64,000 nucleotides of DNA. Source: Metellina segmentata. Its lineage: Eukaryota; Arthropoda; Arachnida; Araneae; Tetragnathidae. The translations under genes and the position numbers were made by a program. Of this stretch, positions 11,801 to 26,800 are shown in pieces. The first letter of the stretch is position 1. The number at the start of each line of letters is the position of its first letter. The stretch covers positions 19,284,088-19,348,087 of the forward strand of contig OX375883.1 in NCBI GenBank assembly GCA_947359465.1, read 5' to 3'. The notes under the pieces were generated by a model that saw nothing but the letters and a program-made list of their open reading frames with translations, ran no database searches and had not been told where the DNA came from.

Positions 11801-14800
11801 CGTTTCAGTGTTACATTTTGATCCTCCAAAATCGGCGAATTAACTCTTGGTTGAGTGTTACGCATGTGCAGTACTATCTTTTTGCAAAAGAAGCAATATA
11901 TACCATTAAATGGATGATGCACTTCATTTTGTGGTAAATTACAGTACTCTTGCGATGATTCACATTCAACTGTTCTTATATAAATCAAAACAAGAAGATG
12001 ATTAAATTTTCGATAAAATAGATACACCCCGATGTGTTCTGGTTCGAACTTTATTCTGGCTCGCTAGAGTAGGTACCAGTGAGAGAGCAAACTTTAGAAT
12101 ATGACCATAACAAATACAAATTCGTTGTGAAATAAAAACTATTTTGTTGATTTATAATGAATGAAAGAAAAATTACAATGCAAGTGTGTGTTACTTCACC
12201 TTTACACCAACACATGCCCATACTGACAAGTTAAAAAGATAATTGAATTACATTAATTTGTGAAGGCATTGTGTACAACTCTTTCTTGCAAAATTTAGAT
12301 TTTCATAAAAATCCAATTTGAACCTTTGCATTTCTTTTTCCAAACCCAAATTAAAATGGTGTGTGTGTTCTATTAAAATCACAATTTGGAATCAATTCTG
12401 CGGCGTAGTACGTGTTTATGAATGCAGATTCGAGCGTTGTAACAAATGTAAACATTATCACGTGATCGTGAGGAGGCAGTAGTGACCAATCACAGGGAGC
12501 GTATCATTTTAATCCGTGGAGCAGTTAACCCGTCATTTGAGAATCTGATTCTTGGTGATCGACGATTTAACTTTGGCTCGCCGATCAACTAATCCTCGGG
12601 TTAACTCGAGACTTGTGAATAAGGCCATTAGTGTTTTTCATTGATTCCCAGGCAGCAATATTAGCTCTTACCACCCCTAGTCAAAATGAATATGATCTTG
12701 CACATCGATGTAGAGAGAAACTAGGCCACCTTGGTAAGGTTAAGAGAAAGGTTGCTGTACAGTGGATTCCAACTCACTGATATATGTGGCAATGAATAGG
12801 CGTATCAATCGCATAGGCATTTGACCCAGCCTAAATCCCCTTTACTTCTACATAACATCGAGAGTAGAAGCTATAAGACTTAGACTTAATCTACAAAAGG
12901 GATGTTTACAGGAAGCAACTGGAATTGTTTTTTTTTTAGGAATAAAGCTCGTATCCCACGTTCCTTGTCCAGAGCTGTAGGAACTGCCTGCTTTCAGCTT
13001 CTTACTGGACATGACTACTTACATCGTATTGTGGTAGCGAGATCAGTCCTTTTGCAAATTGGATAAAATGACTGGAGATCACCTCAAGGACAGTCCTAAA
13101 AATCCCTGATAGTAGAATTGAAAATACTGTTGATATTGTTTTTAAGTCATTTTTTCACTCCAGAACTCTTGTCGATTGATGGCCGATAGGTGGAAGACGA
13201 GCATAGGATAGACAAACTTCCTACTACCAACAGCTGGGCAGAATAGCTACAAAACAATGGACAAGAGTGATTGTCTTGAAAAGGTTCCTTACAAACCAGA
13301 ATTGGATAGTGTCAACTTTCCACCTTATAACTGAGCATATTTGTCTTGCCACCCATCTGGCCACTTGCTTTTGACTTCTTACCAGACATGACTTCCTACA
13401 AAGACTCCTACACCATAAAGGAGTAGCGATATCAGCTATCTATCCCCTTTGAAAACTGGACGAAATGATTGGAGTACTGCCCTAAAATTACTGACAAATG
13501 AATTGCAAGTACTGTAGTTAGTGTTTTCAAGCCACATTTTTCACTTCGTAACTCTGTTGGGCTGTTCATCGATTGATGGCAGATAGGCCGGTGATAGTCA
13601 TAGGCCCAGGTGCAGAATTATATTCATTGTTCTGCAACACAACTCCAAGCAATTGCAATTATTCTGCAGGCATTTTGTCTGGATTTTGAAAACTGCTGTA
13701 AAAGCAAAAACAGAGTAAAACACAATTATCGGCTAAATATGTATTACATATTTATAATAAAATATCAAAATGAATTAACTTGCTTTATTTCAAACCACTG
13801 TATACTTTCAAAATTTGCAATTGGGTTGGTCACTTTCGAAGTTAAATATTTTGTCATTGACGTAGAAGATGTGTTATTTATAAAGTGTTTGTGGTAATTT
13901 GGGGTGGTGTGGGGAGGTTGTTTCATAGCTAGAGAAGTAAAATCAGTGTGGCAAGGTGCACTCTTTGCCCTGCAGAACATCGTAACTTACAATTTTTTTA
14001 AAATTGGCCAAAATTTTTACAAAATTAAGAAAAATTGTTCTGCAGCGTACATCACAGTTTTAAGCACTTTCTGCTCCCGGGGGCATAGGACAAAAAAGGA
14101 TTTCTCGGACAAGCAATATGATTTAGTATATTTTCAGAATAAAATAAACTTGCTTGCTTTAATGTGTTTTTTATAGTGTCAGTATTTACTCTACTTGTGA
14201 ATAAGTTTCCAATTTAAAAGATTTGAAGACTGATCATATTTGCAGTTTGTACCAGCACACTCGCCATGGGTGTCAACTTCCCTGCACACTTGGTGATCAT
14301 CAAATCTACTGCCCAGTATGCTGCAGGCTGTTATAAGGAATACACCGAAACACAACTGTTCCAGATGATTGGTAGAGCAGGAAGGCCTCAGGTACTACCC
14401 GTTTGTTTGATGTTACTTGAGTAGAGTTGGTACACAAAATCCTCAAAAATATGGATTTTAAGAGATTCGGATAGTCTATTTGATGCTCTGTCAAATAAGA
14501 GTTTTTTTTTAGGAATAAACCACAGGGTAAGATTTACTGTCCCTTGATAACATATGATTCAGCATATTCTTTGTTTTAGTTTGATACAAGTGCTACTGCA
14601 GTGATAATGACCAAGTCCAGTTTAAAGGTACGCATTTTCTTCACGCTTTCATATTAAGTTTTACGATTATACTTGCACATTATTTTTGTTGTGATTTCAA
14701 AAACCTTTGTTATGAAACCAAAACCAATAACAGTTTTGATAGATTAAAGCAGGGCTCGAAATACCCAGGTGCACTGTGCACGTGAAAATAAAATTGTGCA

Positions 14801-17800
14801 CCTAATTTTTTCCCGCTAGGCGCACCTGTGCACCTAATTTAAAACCTTAGGTGCACCTTGTGCACCTGTATTAAAAAATATATTTCGAGGCCTGGATTAA
14901 AGTGACCTCAACTTTTTCGTTTGTTGTTTTTACAAAATATCTATTACATATATAGATTATTTAGTTGAAAAATAACTTAATTTTTATTAACTTTTGTTTG
15001 TAGGGAAAATATGAATCAATTGTGAGTGGTAACCAACTGATAGAAAGCAGGTGAGAATCTTTTCTCAGTATTTCTTCATGGTCTATTTTCATTAAACCTC
15101 TGAGGAGTTTGCCGAGTGATCTGTCCTCCCTTCTGTTTTACTCTTATGTACCTTTCTATTTTTTGCTTTTTTTCATCCCTTGTTATTGTCTTGTGTTAGT
15201 CGCAACCTGGTCCAAATATGGCCTTAGCACCATACAATCCAAAACCAACCAATCTATTAAGGTGTTTAACGTAATTCACTCTAGACTGAGTTAAAGACAC
15301 ACAAGACTCAACAATTTCACTCACAAAACTTTAATTATAACACATCACTTAACACTAATGGCTCTCACAAACAACCACACACATAGAACACGCCACAAGG
15401 AAGGACACATCACATCTGCGGAGGGACAAACCCCCCTGGTGGAAGCCGACGAAAGAATCGCTAAAGATTGCATCAGGAAGGGTGATGACGTGCGTGACCT
15501 TCAAATGTTGTCTTTACCGCGTTACAATTCAGGCAGGCGTAAACATAAAGAAAAAATACATAAATATTCCTAAAGGATTCTATTATAAGGAAAGGAACAA
15601 TGGAATATCTCCAAAGTATTCTATTCTAAGGAAAAGAGCACTATAATCTATATAAAGGTTGAAAAACTCATGGATTCTTCCAACCATTAAGTGTTGTTAT
15701 TTAGTCAATTAGTTGTTTGGGGGTAAAAGCAGTACTACTCTACTTAGATTAATACATATTTTTTGCATTTATTGCAAAAGTACTGATATATTTGCTGTGG
15801 TGTTAAAATGTAATCTTTGAATGAGAGTCTAAGATTTCAGTGAGCAGTTTTATGAAAGTATTCACAGTAAAATTATTCACTGTGCAAACAAAAGTAAAAT
15901 GAAAGTTATGAAGATACAAAATTCTTTAACTTTGTTAGTCACTAAATTAAAACAAAACAAGTGTCAAAAATAATTGTAATTTTAGGAATATTTATTTTTA
16001 AATGAGAAATATTAAGAAATATATATGAGATATTTACTCTTTGTTGATGTACTTTTACAGTTGATATTAGTTTAAGAATATTAGACAACAATTTATAAAT
16101 ATAAATAAATTCTCATTTTGTAGTGACAATCTTACAATACTCAAACTATTAACCTGCAATATCTATAATTTATACTGAATTATAATCTGATTTGTTAGAA
16201 AAATATTTTTCTATAAAAAAGGTTATTTGGCTTTTCATAAGATACAATAATTTACATGTTTATATAAATGTATGACATCACTAAAGATCTAATATACTTT
16301 TGTGTAATTCATCTTAACACTTTTATAAATATTAGAATCAACTTGTTTGAGTCTAATGCAACATCTTAATTTTGCATAGTTGTATCTTATTTTTGAATTA
16401 TTAACTGACGATTTCTATTCAAAAGAATCAAGCAAAAATAAATTAAAAAGCAATTTACTGCTATGGTATTTTCAGGCTTTATAATGTCCATTAATTTTCC
16501 TGAGTGCTAAAATTGTTTGATTACCATATTTTGCGGGTTGTGTGTAATTTATAAATATTGATGTTTATGATCACTATTAAATATTTCAGCCTCCACAAGC
16601 ATATTGTAGAGCATTTAAATGCAGAAATAGTGCTGGGTACCATATCAGATGTTTCGATTGCTATGGAATGGCTGAAAGCAACCTTTTTGTTTCAACGGAT
16701 CTTTAAGAATCCTAAGCATTATGGTAGCATTTATTTCTATTTCCTTTTAAAGTAAAATATGCATTTCTGTTAAAGTTATCAAATGGAAGCAATTCTTTCC
16801 TGATTTTTCTGTCCAATAATTGAATTAATTTGGCCTATACTAAGGTGTTTGTTCTCTTATTTCATCAATTAACAGCAGTGCTCAAAATAAAGGAGTTGTA
16901 GGGTTTTTTCCCCGCGATTGTACAATAAAAGATTATTCTCTTTCTGTTGCTAAAATGAAAGATTTTATCTCAATTATATTTTTTATCACTAAAATGATAC
17001 CTGATTCACGTTTAATTAAAAGTATCTACAAGGTCAGCCTTGCTTCAAGCCTTTCAAATCAAGGTTCAAGCTACAAAATTTTAAAACTGCTAATCATTAT
17101 TAAACATAGATAGCATAAACACTGTAACATAATACCTTACAAACTTCACAAACATATTGAAACTAAATATGGCTTTTTACTGAAACATGAAGCTGATTTC
17201 TTTTGTATTCGTACATGCTGACAGAAAAAAACATTTAAAACAATAAATATCAGCTTGAAGATGTTGTACATAATGTTGAAACATAGCTATGCAGAGATAA
17301 TTGTATTTGTTAGAACCATATATTTTCTGTACTATTTATTGTTTTTATAGGAATCAATATGGATTTGTCTAAAGAAAAAATCGAAAGAAAGCTGCAAGGT
17401 AAATATGTTAACCTTCAATAAAAAGTTATATTATTTAAAGTGCAATAATTGTATTATGGAGGAAAACATTTTTCATACTGTGCTTTTTTCTTTAGATATG
17501 TGCATTAAGGAATTAAACGGCCTGAGGAAATACAAACTCATTTATATGGATGATGATAGCTTTAACCTGCGTCCTACTGGTATTTGACCTTTTAAAAAAA
17601 ACCTCCTTCCTATGATGTTTTTTTTTTTTGTGATTAAAATCTATAATGTTTGATTAAATCAAATATTGAATGTCTTTAATTATATTTTAAATATTAACCT
17701 CGTGTCCAATTTCGTTTCTGTATATTTAGGTACTGGACGCCTGATGGCAAAATATTATATTGCATTTGAGACCATGAAAATGTTCTCAACTTTGACTGGC

Positions 17801-20800
17801 AGTGAAAATTTATCTGATTTGGTAAATTGCCTTTTAAGTATATTAAATTTATTCAGTAATATTATTTTATTTTTAAAAATTCGTATTTTCTATGGCGATT
17901 TTTCTTTATAAAATCACTGCTTTTTTAGTTCCACTTCCTTAAAACTAAAGCATTGATAAATTTGTATTACTTTACCTGCCTTTTGTCTAAGCCAATCCCA
18001 TATCTGTACTTCCTACTTTATACCATGTAAATGTAGCTGCCATTGGCAGTTACAGAATGTAGAGTAAAATACAAAGTAAAATTTAGAGTAGAATAATTTA
18101 CAGAATAAATATCTTAATAATTCGGAAGTGTTGAATTCTCCCTGTTATCAAAAATACTAGTTTACAGCCATTGTTAAACAGAGTGATAACAGAATCTCAA
18201 AAACGGGGAATTCTCAGGGAACTTTTTAAATCTGGAAACATCAGGAAAATTTCCAAATTTCACAAATAAACAGTGAAATTTTGATAACTTAAACAGCAAC
18301 TAATTATCGTTTGTCCAATTTAAAGATGTGCAATTACAAGTACTTTGAGAATCGAATAAATCTTATTTGACGAAATTGTAATTCTAATAAAGAACACTGG
18401 TGTCGTAACTTTCAAAAACCGACGCAGCCGTTTTTTTTTTTGCATCCAAAGTTTTTAGTCACCGTGAGGCCGGCAATGCAGCTTATGATTTACAATTTGA
18501 AATTTGTGTTACTAATAATGTTTTTTTGTGCATTAAACTAATATTCTTTGCTTGCAATTGCATTTTTGTAGAATTATATATCTATATTTGCATTTGATTT
18601 CGATGTATAGTATGATAATGTAGGGTCAGATTTAATAAGTTCATAATCAAACTCTTACAATTGCTATTGTATGAGTTCCATTAAGGGTTCCAACCCTTAC
18701 AATGACAATTAAAATATCTGAAAAAGAAAAAAATACAAAATATTTGTGGAGAATTTTCCTTTTACCCCCATCTGACTCTAAATATTTAAAAATAATGTGT
18801 GGATACTGTATGTCGATACCAATCACAGATCAAAACATTTATTAAGGGAATTGTAAAACCAGGGAAATCTTTGTGACACTATCAGGGAACTTTTTTTTGA
18901 GGATTTTGTTGCCACCTTGTTAAAGAATCAATTCATTTATAATGCATAAGCATTTTTTGTGTAAAAGGGAAAATCTATTTATATAACAACTTCGTCACAC
19001 TAGCCCACACTGGTGGGTTATCAGATTCTAAAATGAATAAAGGAGGTGCGAGCGTACTTCTACTGATTTCAGATGGAGAGAAATTACAAATAAAGACTGT
19101 CCTCCATTTTCACCAACTATCTGAATCTATCTTAAACTTATTGAAATCTCTCATCAGTACAACGGACTGAGGGAATTATTATCTTTCGTGATTCCAGATC
19201 TGCCTTAGACGCAATAGCAAATGGCAACTTAAAATGGTCCAAGGTATCCATTCACTTCTCTACCAATTCATGTGCTTGGAGAAAAGGTGCATTATTCAGT
19301 GGATTCCCACACATGTGGACATTAAAGGAAATGAAGCTTCAGATCAATTGGCAAAGGAAGCCGGATGGTTAAATGCTGAACAAGCCCCACAAACTCGTAA
19401 TGGTACAGCTATAGTCGACATTTATAACGGTGGCAATGGCCTTGGCGATTATTTTGATGCACTTCTATTAGCGAGTTATGGTTGGTTATGGCAACCCATC
19501 TGTATTTACGGCTATCGCTGTTTTTCATAGCAACCTTTGCAAACAGAAAGTTTAAATTTTCATTTTGTTTATTATAAAAAATTCTTTCAAAATCTGTTAA
19601 AAGTCCATGGAAATTTTTTCTTTGATTTCATGGATTCATTTATTGGTTTTTCGCCAGTTGTGGAATTTTCTTTTATTATAATTTTTTTCACTGTACAGTT
19701 CTGACGTATCAGGTTGTATTCTTTCTTGCATTCCTCTTAAACTAATTATTTTCCTTTGTAAAATAATTTCAGTTTACACTTATCACTTTTTGTAAAAGTT
19801 TTTAAAAAATATATTTTTCAAAACGTTTTTAAGTGTGTTTTGAAGTTCTAATTTTCCGTTGTAAAAAGAAAAATATTTGTGAAATAATTCTTTCCTTGGC
19901 GATTTCAGATGTGCGCCCAAAAAAAAATGGTCAAGGCCGTTGCCTCCACCATAAACGTAGACTGCAGCTGTACCCTCGTAGTAATGCCAATGATTTGGTA
20001 AAATTAAAACTCGTACCACAAAATTTTTTTAATCAACACTAGAAAAATCCCCACAATATCCAGACTAACAGGACATTTTAAAGGCATGAAAACTAACATT
20101 GATGGAACCAAAACGTATAGATATAGTAACAACTTTTTGGGCATTGAATTCACACCTAATTATTTATGTAATAGTAACTGCTCTTATAACCATCCATTAT
20201 CTTCCTGAAAACAGCACAACATTGAGGAAAAAATAATCTATATCACCAAATTTGGGCAAAATGCATGCACTGGCATCCGACTTAGAAATCTACAATCAAT
20301 TAATTTGTTACAACTTCTGAACACTTGTTTTCAAAATAAGACCAAAAACTATAGGATTGTTCTGGGATGTTGCATTCATAACTCTGTTATCACTGATGTA
20401 AAGAACCAAAAGCAATAATCTAAATGATTAAGATATGTATGATTTATTAATACACCAACAAGTGTAACTCAGCTTATTACCGATGTGCACATTGCATGAA
20501 CAAAATCGTTCAATCAGTTCATTGATTTTTAGCTTACAAAATTTGCAATTTTAAATTATCTGGATTCCTTTGGTTTTTGTTATGCGGTAGCTTCCATTGA
20601 AGAGTTCCTTTTTCATATTTAATTTGACCCTAATCTGGGTTGTCTGTAATTATTTCTTTTAGTTTATATTTTGTTTACATTCTAACTAATTTTCGATCAA
20701 TTTCATTAGATGTGTACATCAATACTATATACACAAACTACCCTTCCTTTAATTGCAGTTTTGTAAGCTTGTGGTTTTTAAATTAAATTTAACTCGTTGC

Positions 20801-23800
20801 TTTTACTTAAGCAGGTATATGTTTATTTTCTTCCAATTTGTGTGTATGTATAAACCTCAAATACTGCTGTTCTGCACTTGATAACTAGGTATAGATACTA
20901 ATGAAGGAAAGGAAAATTGCTTACTGTCTCCAAAGTGTCATTGCTGCTGTAAATTTTGCATTCATTACTTTCATCTTGACCGTACCGATATCCTATTAAC
21001 CTGTTTTTAAATTGACTATTCAAGTACACATGCATATTGATGTTTTCTGTACAGAAACGGAGTATGCATGTCATGGTTTGTCACATGCTGGTCAAGTGTG
21101 AGACCAGGAATATTGTCAGATTAAGATAAATTGTAGTTTCTCAAAATTAACTATGCATTCACATTATTTGGCTTAAAATATCATGACATTTACCCATTTC
21201 ATTGTTTTCAGTTAGCTTTGGTCTCTTCATGCAAAGAATTTGCAGATATTCAACTGAGAGTAAATGAAAAGAAATTTTTAAATCATCTAAACAAAAATAA
21301 AAATGCCACGATTCGGTAAATATTATTTTAACACCAATAATTAAAAGCCTTTATTCACATAGGATTTGAGAGTAAACAAAAATCATTTACGTACTTAGTA
21401 TTAATTTATGAAAACATAAATATGCGGCGACGCACGTTCAACCTGCATGCAATTTGTACCGCAGTTACCCCCGGTGCCTTAGCTCGCCGCTCACACTTCT
21501 CTGGCCTCAAGTACCTTGTTTTTGTAAATAAATGGAATATAAATAATAATTAATAAATGGTTTCATCCAGTTTTTCATTCATCCCAAATAATTCCTATAC
21601 TTTCAATGTTAAAAAAACGTATTTAATGTTATCACTTCGAAAAATGTCCCACATTTAACGTTTTTTCAGCAGGGCGAAACTCAAAAGCGATTTTCTTAAA
21701 ATAGTCAGATACTAGCAGGCCAGCATGGCATTGCCTGTGACAGTTCTTTTTGTGACCTTATGGATACTAAAACATTAAAACAATTTTAAGAATGAGTCCC
21801 GTCTTTACCCGACATGACACGGGCATGTCACAAATTCACGTAAAATCCAGACTTCCTGAGGTATTGATCTTGCATAGAATTTTTTGTAGATCTCGAATCT
21901 GTTGAAAATTTTATTCTATCTTTAACAATCGCGAAGATAGAAAATATCAAATAGTTCTCTTTGTGTTCGTAATGAATATCTTAAAAAGTAATTAATTATT
22001 GATACATGAAATCAGAACAAATGGCAGTTTTAAATTAAAATTAATTTTCATGTCCAGAAAATTTAATGTTTTAATGAATTCTTTTTTTCAGGTACCCACT
22101 TCCTGGTAAAATTAAAACTAAGGCAATGAAAATTAACTGGTAATGTGTTCACAATTAAATATTTTACAGCTATAAGTTCATTTATAATTAACAAACTTAA
22201 GAAATCTATAAATTATAACTAAATATACTATAAAATATATCATTAACTCATTCACTACTAACTTAATGGTTTAAGAATATATATATATATATATATATAT
22301 ATGTTTTAAGAGTATGTGTTATAAGATGTTATAAGATTAGACAGCTATTCCATCTACTGTGTTGAATTACTGATAAATTTATATTTACCATATGGAATCT
22401 TTATTTAACTTTTCCCTGTTCTAAAACTCCATGTTTTGTACGTGTGGCTTTCTTGAAATGATTCCCATTTTGACATGTAGAACGAAATGAAAACTTTAAA
22501 ATTTAAACACAATTTAATTTTTATTTTGTACACAAGTTTCAAAATCGATATTTTTTAATATGGATGCAATGCTCACAGTGTCCCATAATTCTTCTATATA
22601 TAGACATGATGTGAACAGGAATATTAGGAAATTTATTCAAAATTGAAACACATTAAAGAAAAATCCAAAGTGATTTATCACAAATATCTGCTTATTTAAC
22701 TAATTGTATTTAAATATAAACGTTCCACTGATGTCTTGATTTAAATTTTGTGAATCATTTCCCAAATTTTTTTAATTAATTGAAGTAACTTCACACAATT
22801 ATGGCTCATACACAAGCTCGCATAAAAACACTAATATTGGAACTCTCAGTGACATTTAATGAGTTGTTGAAGCTACATGACAGAATATAGACTGGATGAT
22901 ATTGTTATAGGGTGATCTTAAGCTGTAGTTTTGTTTGAGATTATGGTATCTAAAATACTATTATTTGAGAAAATTTAGTAACATTGTACATTTTTTAATA
23001 AGGAATATGAATATTCTTGTTTTATTTTAGCATTCATAGTTAAATTTGCGTTATTAGCCTACATGTAACAAAAAATAACCAATGATAAACAAAGGCAAAA
23101 TTAAAAGAAAAACCACTAAATGAAAATATAAATATTTTGATGCCTGAATTTTTCAATACACTGAATAACTAACACTAAGCATTGTCTGTTTCATTAATAG
23201 CAACGAAATAAATTTTGCCTAGTGTATTAGACAAAAGCTTTAATCCTTTAGCAAAGACATTAGGGAAGTTGAAAGGTCCAATACTGAAAATTTTAGTTTA
23301 TCTAATTTCTATATACTCTTAGAATACATTCAAAGTACCAGTTTGAAATTTTTTCTATACTTAATAAAACATTTTCCATGCACTCAGATGTGGATTCAGT
23401 ATTAATTGAATATATATTTATGAAACATTAATTAGATCATCATTAAATAGTTATCTTTTTCTGTCGTTTTTAATAATTACTCTACCTATGCAAGATTATC
23501 ACTTTAATATAATCTATAATACATGTAGAACTATTTAGGAACATTTTACTTACCACAGGATACCAACGGGTCAGGGAAAACCTAGAATTGTCAAAGAATT
23601 TACTTTTGTCAGAAAAATCAGGGGAAATTAAAAAAATTGGGTCTAAAAACTTGGAAAATCACCTCATTGACCTGGAAAATGATTGATCATGGCTTCACAG
23701 ACGCTTTGGAGAAATTTAACGAGTACAATTCGTACACAGTTTCGTATAACTTTATTTTATGAATTGAATTTTCCAACCGATTTTAAAAGAAACGGCTAAT

Positions 23801-26800
23801 ATTAACAGGTAAAGGACTTTGCTTTGTACACTGGTTTAAATTAGAGAATTTCATGGTTATCTCTACTATTATCAAAGGAAGTGTTTGTTGGTCTGTTTCG
23901 CGGCCGATAAATCCTGACGATCTATGGCATTTACAGCAAGGAGATTTGGCTCGCAGGTAGTCTGAATTTTTTGCAATTTTTGGTTTGAATTTTAAAATTT
24001 AATCTAGAAGATTTAAAAATGAATTTCATAGTTTTATTCTCCATTGGTTTTTCAAATGCGGAGAACTTTTTCTACTCATGCGAACCTTGCAGTCAGGGTT
24101 TGGAATCTTGCCAAGTTTTTTTCATCCGCAAAACGAGGATAATTTTTTTTTGTTATGATTTTGTGTGTGTGTGTGCGATTGATTTCCCAACCCGACGATA
24201 AATCTTTAAACTGAAGTCAATGTTCTTTTTCTATCGAATAGACCGTTAAAGATAGAGTAAAAATTTCAATGGATTTGAAATCTGCGGAAAATTTCAGTTT
24301 AGATTGTTACTTAAAAGTATGATTTTCTTTAAATAAATAATTGTTTAATTGAATACATCTTCAACGGATTTGAAATCTGCGGAAAATTTTACACCAGCTT
24401 AATACCTTACACCACGGGCACAGGCAAAGCCGGGCTAGCCATGCAGAGGCTAGTGATACATTAAGTCACAAATTGATTTTTAAGTCAAATATGTTGGATT
24501 ATTTGAATAAGTTATTTTAATACAAAATTACTTGGTTTTAGTGTATTAATTTTTACAGTGTATAATTCTTAAATTGGTTTTTAATTATTGGCTATTGAAT
24601 GCTAAATTATTTCTTGGTTTTTCACTTTAAAAATGTTTTGAATGGCTTCAGTATGACCTGGAATTTTTGTCAACATTTTTTTGGAAAACACAGGGAATTA
24701 TATTTATAAAATAGAGTGAGAACCCTGTAGACAGTAAATTATAAGTCTGTGATTGTTCAGTAACTTGAAAAAAAAAGTTCTCAACTCTTGATAACTCATG
24801 CCCTTTATTTAAAATAGCTTAATACAAGCAACTCTTGGATGCCTGTCCATTACAGAGCCAGTATTCAACCAGGATATATCTAGAATCTTCAGGAGTGGCA
24901 TCCGACTAACACAATGTATGCAGGATTCAAATTTTGCAATATTAATTTGAGAGTTTTGAACTAAATCATTATATTTGATGTTTACAATGTTTTGCTCGTT
25001 TTAGGTTTGGCAGAATGCTTAAGTTTTGATTCAAAAGGGTTTTCAGTTTTGCTTAAGGCAACAATTCTTGCAAAATGCTTTAAAGCAAGGCTTTGGGAAA
25101 ATTCTAGGTATGTTTCTCGGCAACTCGAGAAAATTGGTAAGTATCAGTAGTTCATCAATTCAAAGCAATAATATTTAGTGTAGCAAGTTTTTAAAATTAC
25201 TTTAGAATGAAGAATTATAATCAATACTAGTCTGTATCGTTTAGGTATCATAATTGAAATAATAATAGAAATTTTCTCATATTTATTAATGAGAAGTCTC
25301 ATATATTTTTTTAAAACTTCATATTCGACTGCTAAATTGCAAAGAAAGGTGACATTACTGACAAAAAATATGTTAGCCTGAATTTGAAAAACATTCAATT
25401 GCCGATCAATTCTTTGAAATTTTACACCCCAAATCGCAATTTACTCACCAAGCCAAACTATTTCTGATCACCTCTTACACCTTCTGGGAAGTCTTGACAG
25501 TCAGGGTTTGAAAAAAAAAATCCAAACTGTTTGCAAATAGTTAGATGAAAACCATCTGAGAGATCAGAGAATTTCACATCCTCATAGTATTATTTAATTT
25601 CCAATAGTATCTAGGGCTGTTATGGCTCAGTAGGTTTGCTCACTTCGTTAGCAACCTGTGAGTTGTAGTCAGCACATATTCGATTCCTACCTGGATGTAT
25701 TTATCTCCATCTGTGTCAGTAAAACGTCTCTAGTGTGTGTATGTTCATTATTTGACATTGTCCATCTTGTGTCACATGGCCAAATGGTGCACCAAATATG
25801 GCTTTTGTGCCATAAAAATACTCAACCCAATCAACCATCCATAGTGTCCATAAATATAATCAATGATTTCCCATTTATTCCCTCGAACAAGGCTGGTAAC
25901 AAATTATAACAAACTAATAATTCAGCAACGACATTCCAGATTTACATTGATGACATCTGATCATGTGAGCTAGAAAAGGAACCACATCTAGTAATATAAC
26001 GCAATAGTGCTTGTTATATATGTTAGCCATCATACATAGATGAATTAAGTAATGCTTAACCCTTTGACAGCCATATGGGTCTGAAGACCGTGTCCTCAGA
26101 AACCCAAAACGCCCGAGTATCAGTAGTATTATTACTATTTCTTTCCCCCCTTTTCAACTTACTTTACTCTTTGTCAGGGACTGTACACCAGGTCTGAAAC
26201 CACCCGCTTGTTATGATGGGTGGTTGTATGAAAAGTGCTCTTTTCAACTTATAAGTCGATCTTAGAAATGGACATGGTGTTTGCTATTGTTCAGCGTCCA
26301 TTTGATAAAATTTTTAAAACTCACAAAGAAAACACAGATCAACAATTGCGAAATTGTTAGAACGCACATTTTTCTATTCATAACACTGAAGAGTCAAAAT
26401 ATAATACCAATACATACAATACAAAACATATACCAATACAAACAGATACATTTTTTACAATATATACACTGAAGAGCCAAAACATTATGACCACCTACTC
26501 AATAACGCGTTGCGCCTCCTTTCGCTTCAAAACAGCTGTAACTTGCCTGGGCATGGATGCCACAAGTTCTTGTTACATGACTGGAGACAGGTTGTACCAA
26601 ATGTCTAAGCAGCGGTCACGTAAAGTCGAGATTTTCGGACATGGTGGTGTTTGAGCTCTGAGCTGCTGCTTCATGACACCCCAAATGTACTCTAAGCGGA
26701 TTAAGATCCGACGAGTTAGGTGGCCAGGACATTAAGTGAAATTCATCAGTATGCTCCTTGGACCACTCCAACGCAATCCAAGCCTTGTGACATGGGGCAT

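Noticed and set aside
23558..24733. A fifth CAGRG-type element
   Set aside because: The ends resemble the family only weakly and no 5-bp or 8-bp repeat flanks them; left as unassigned.
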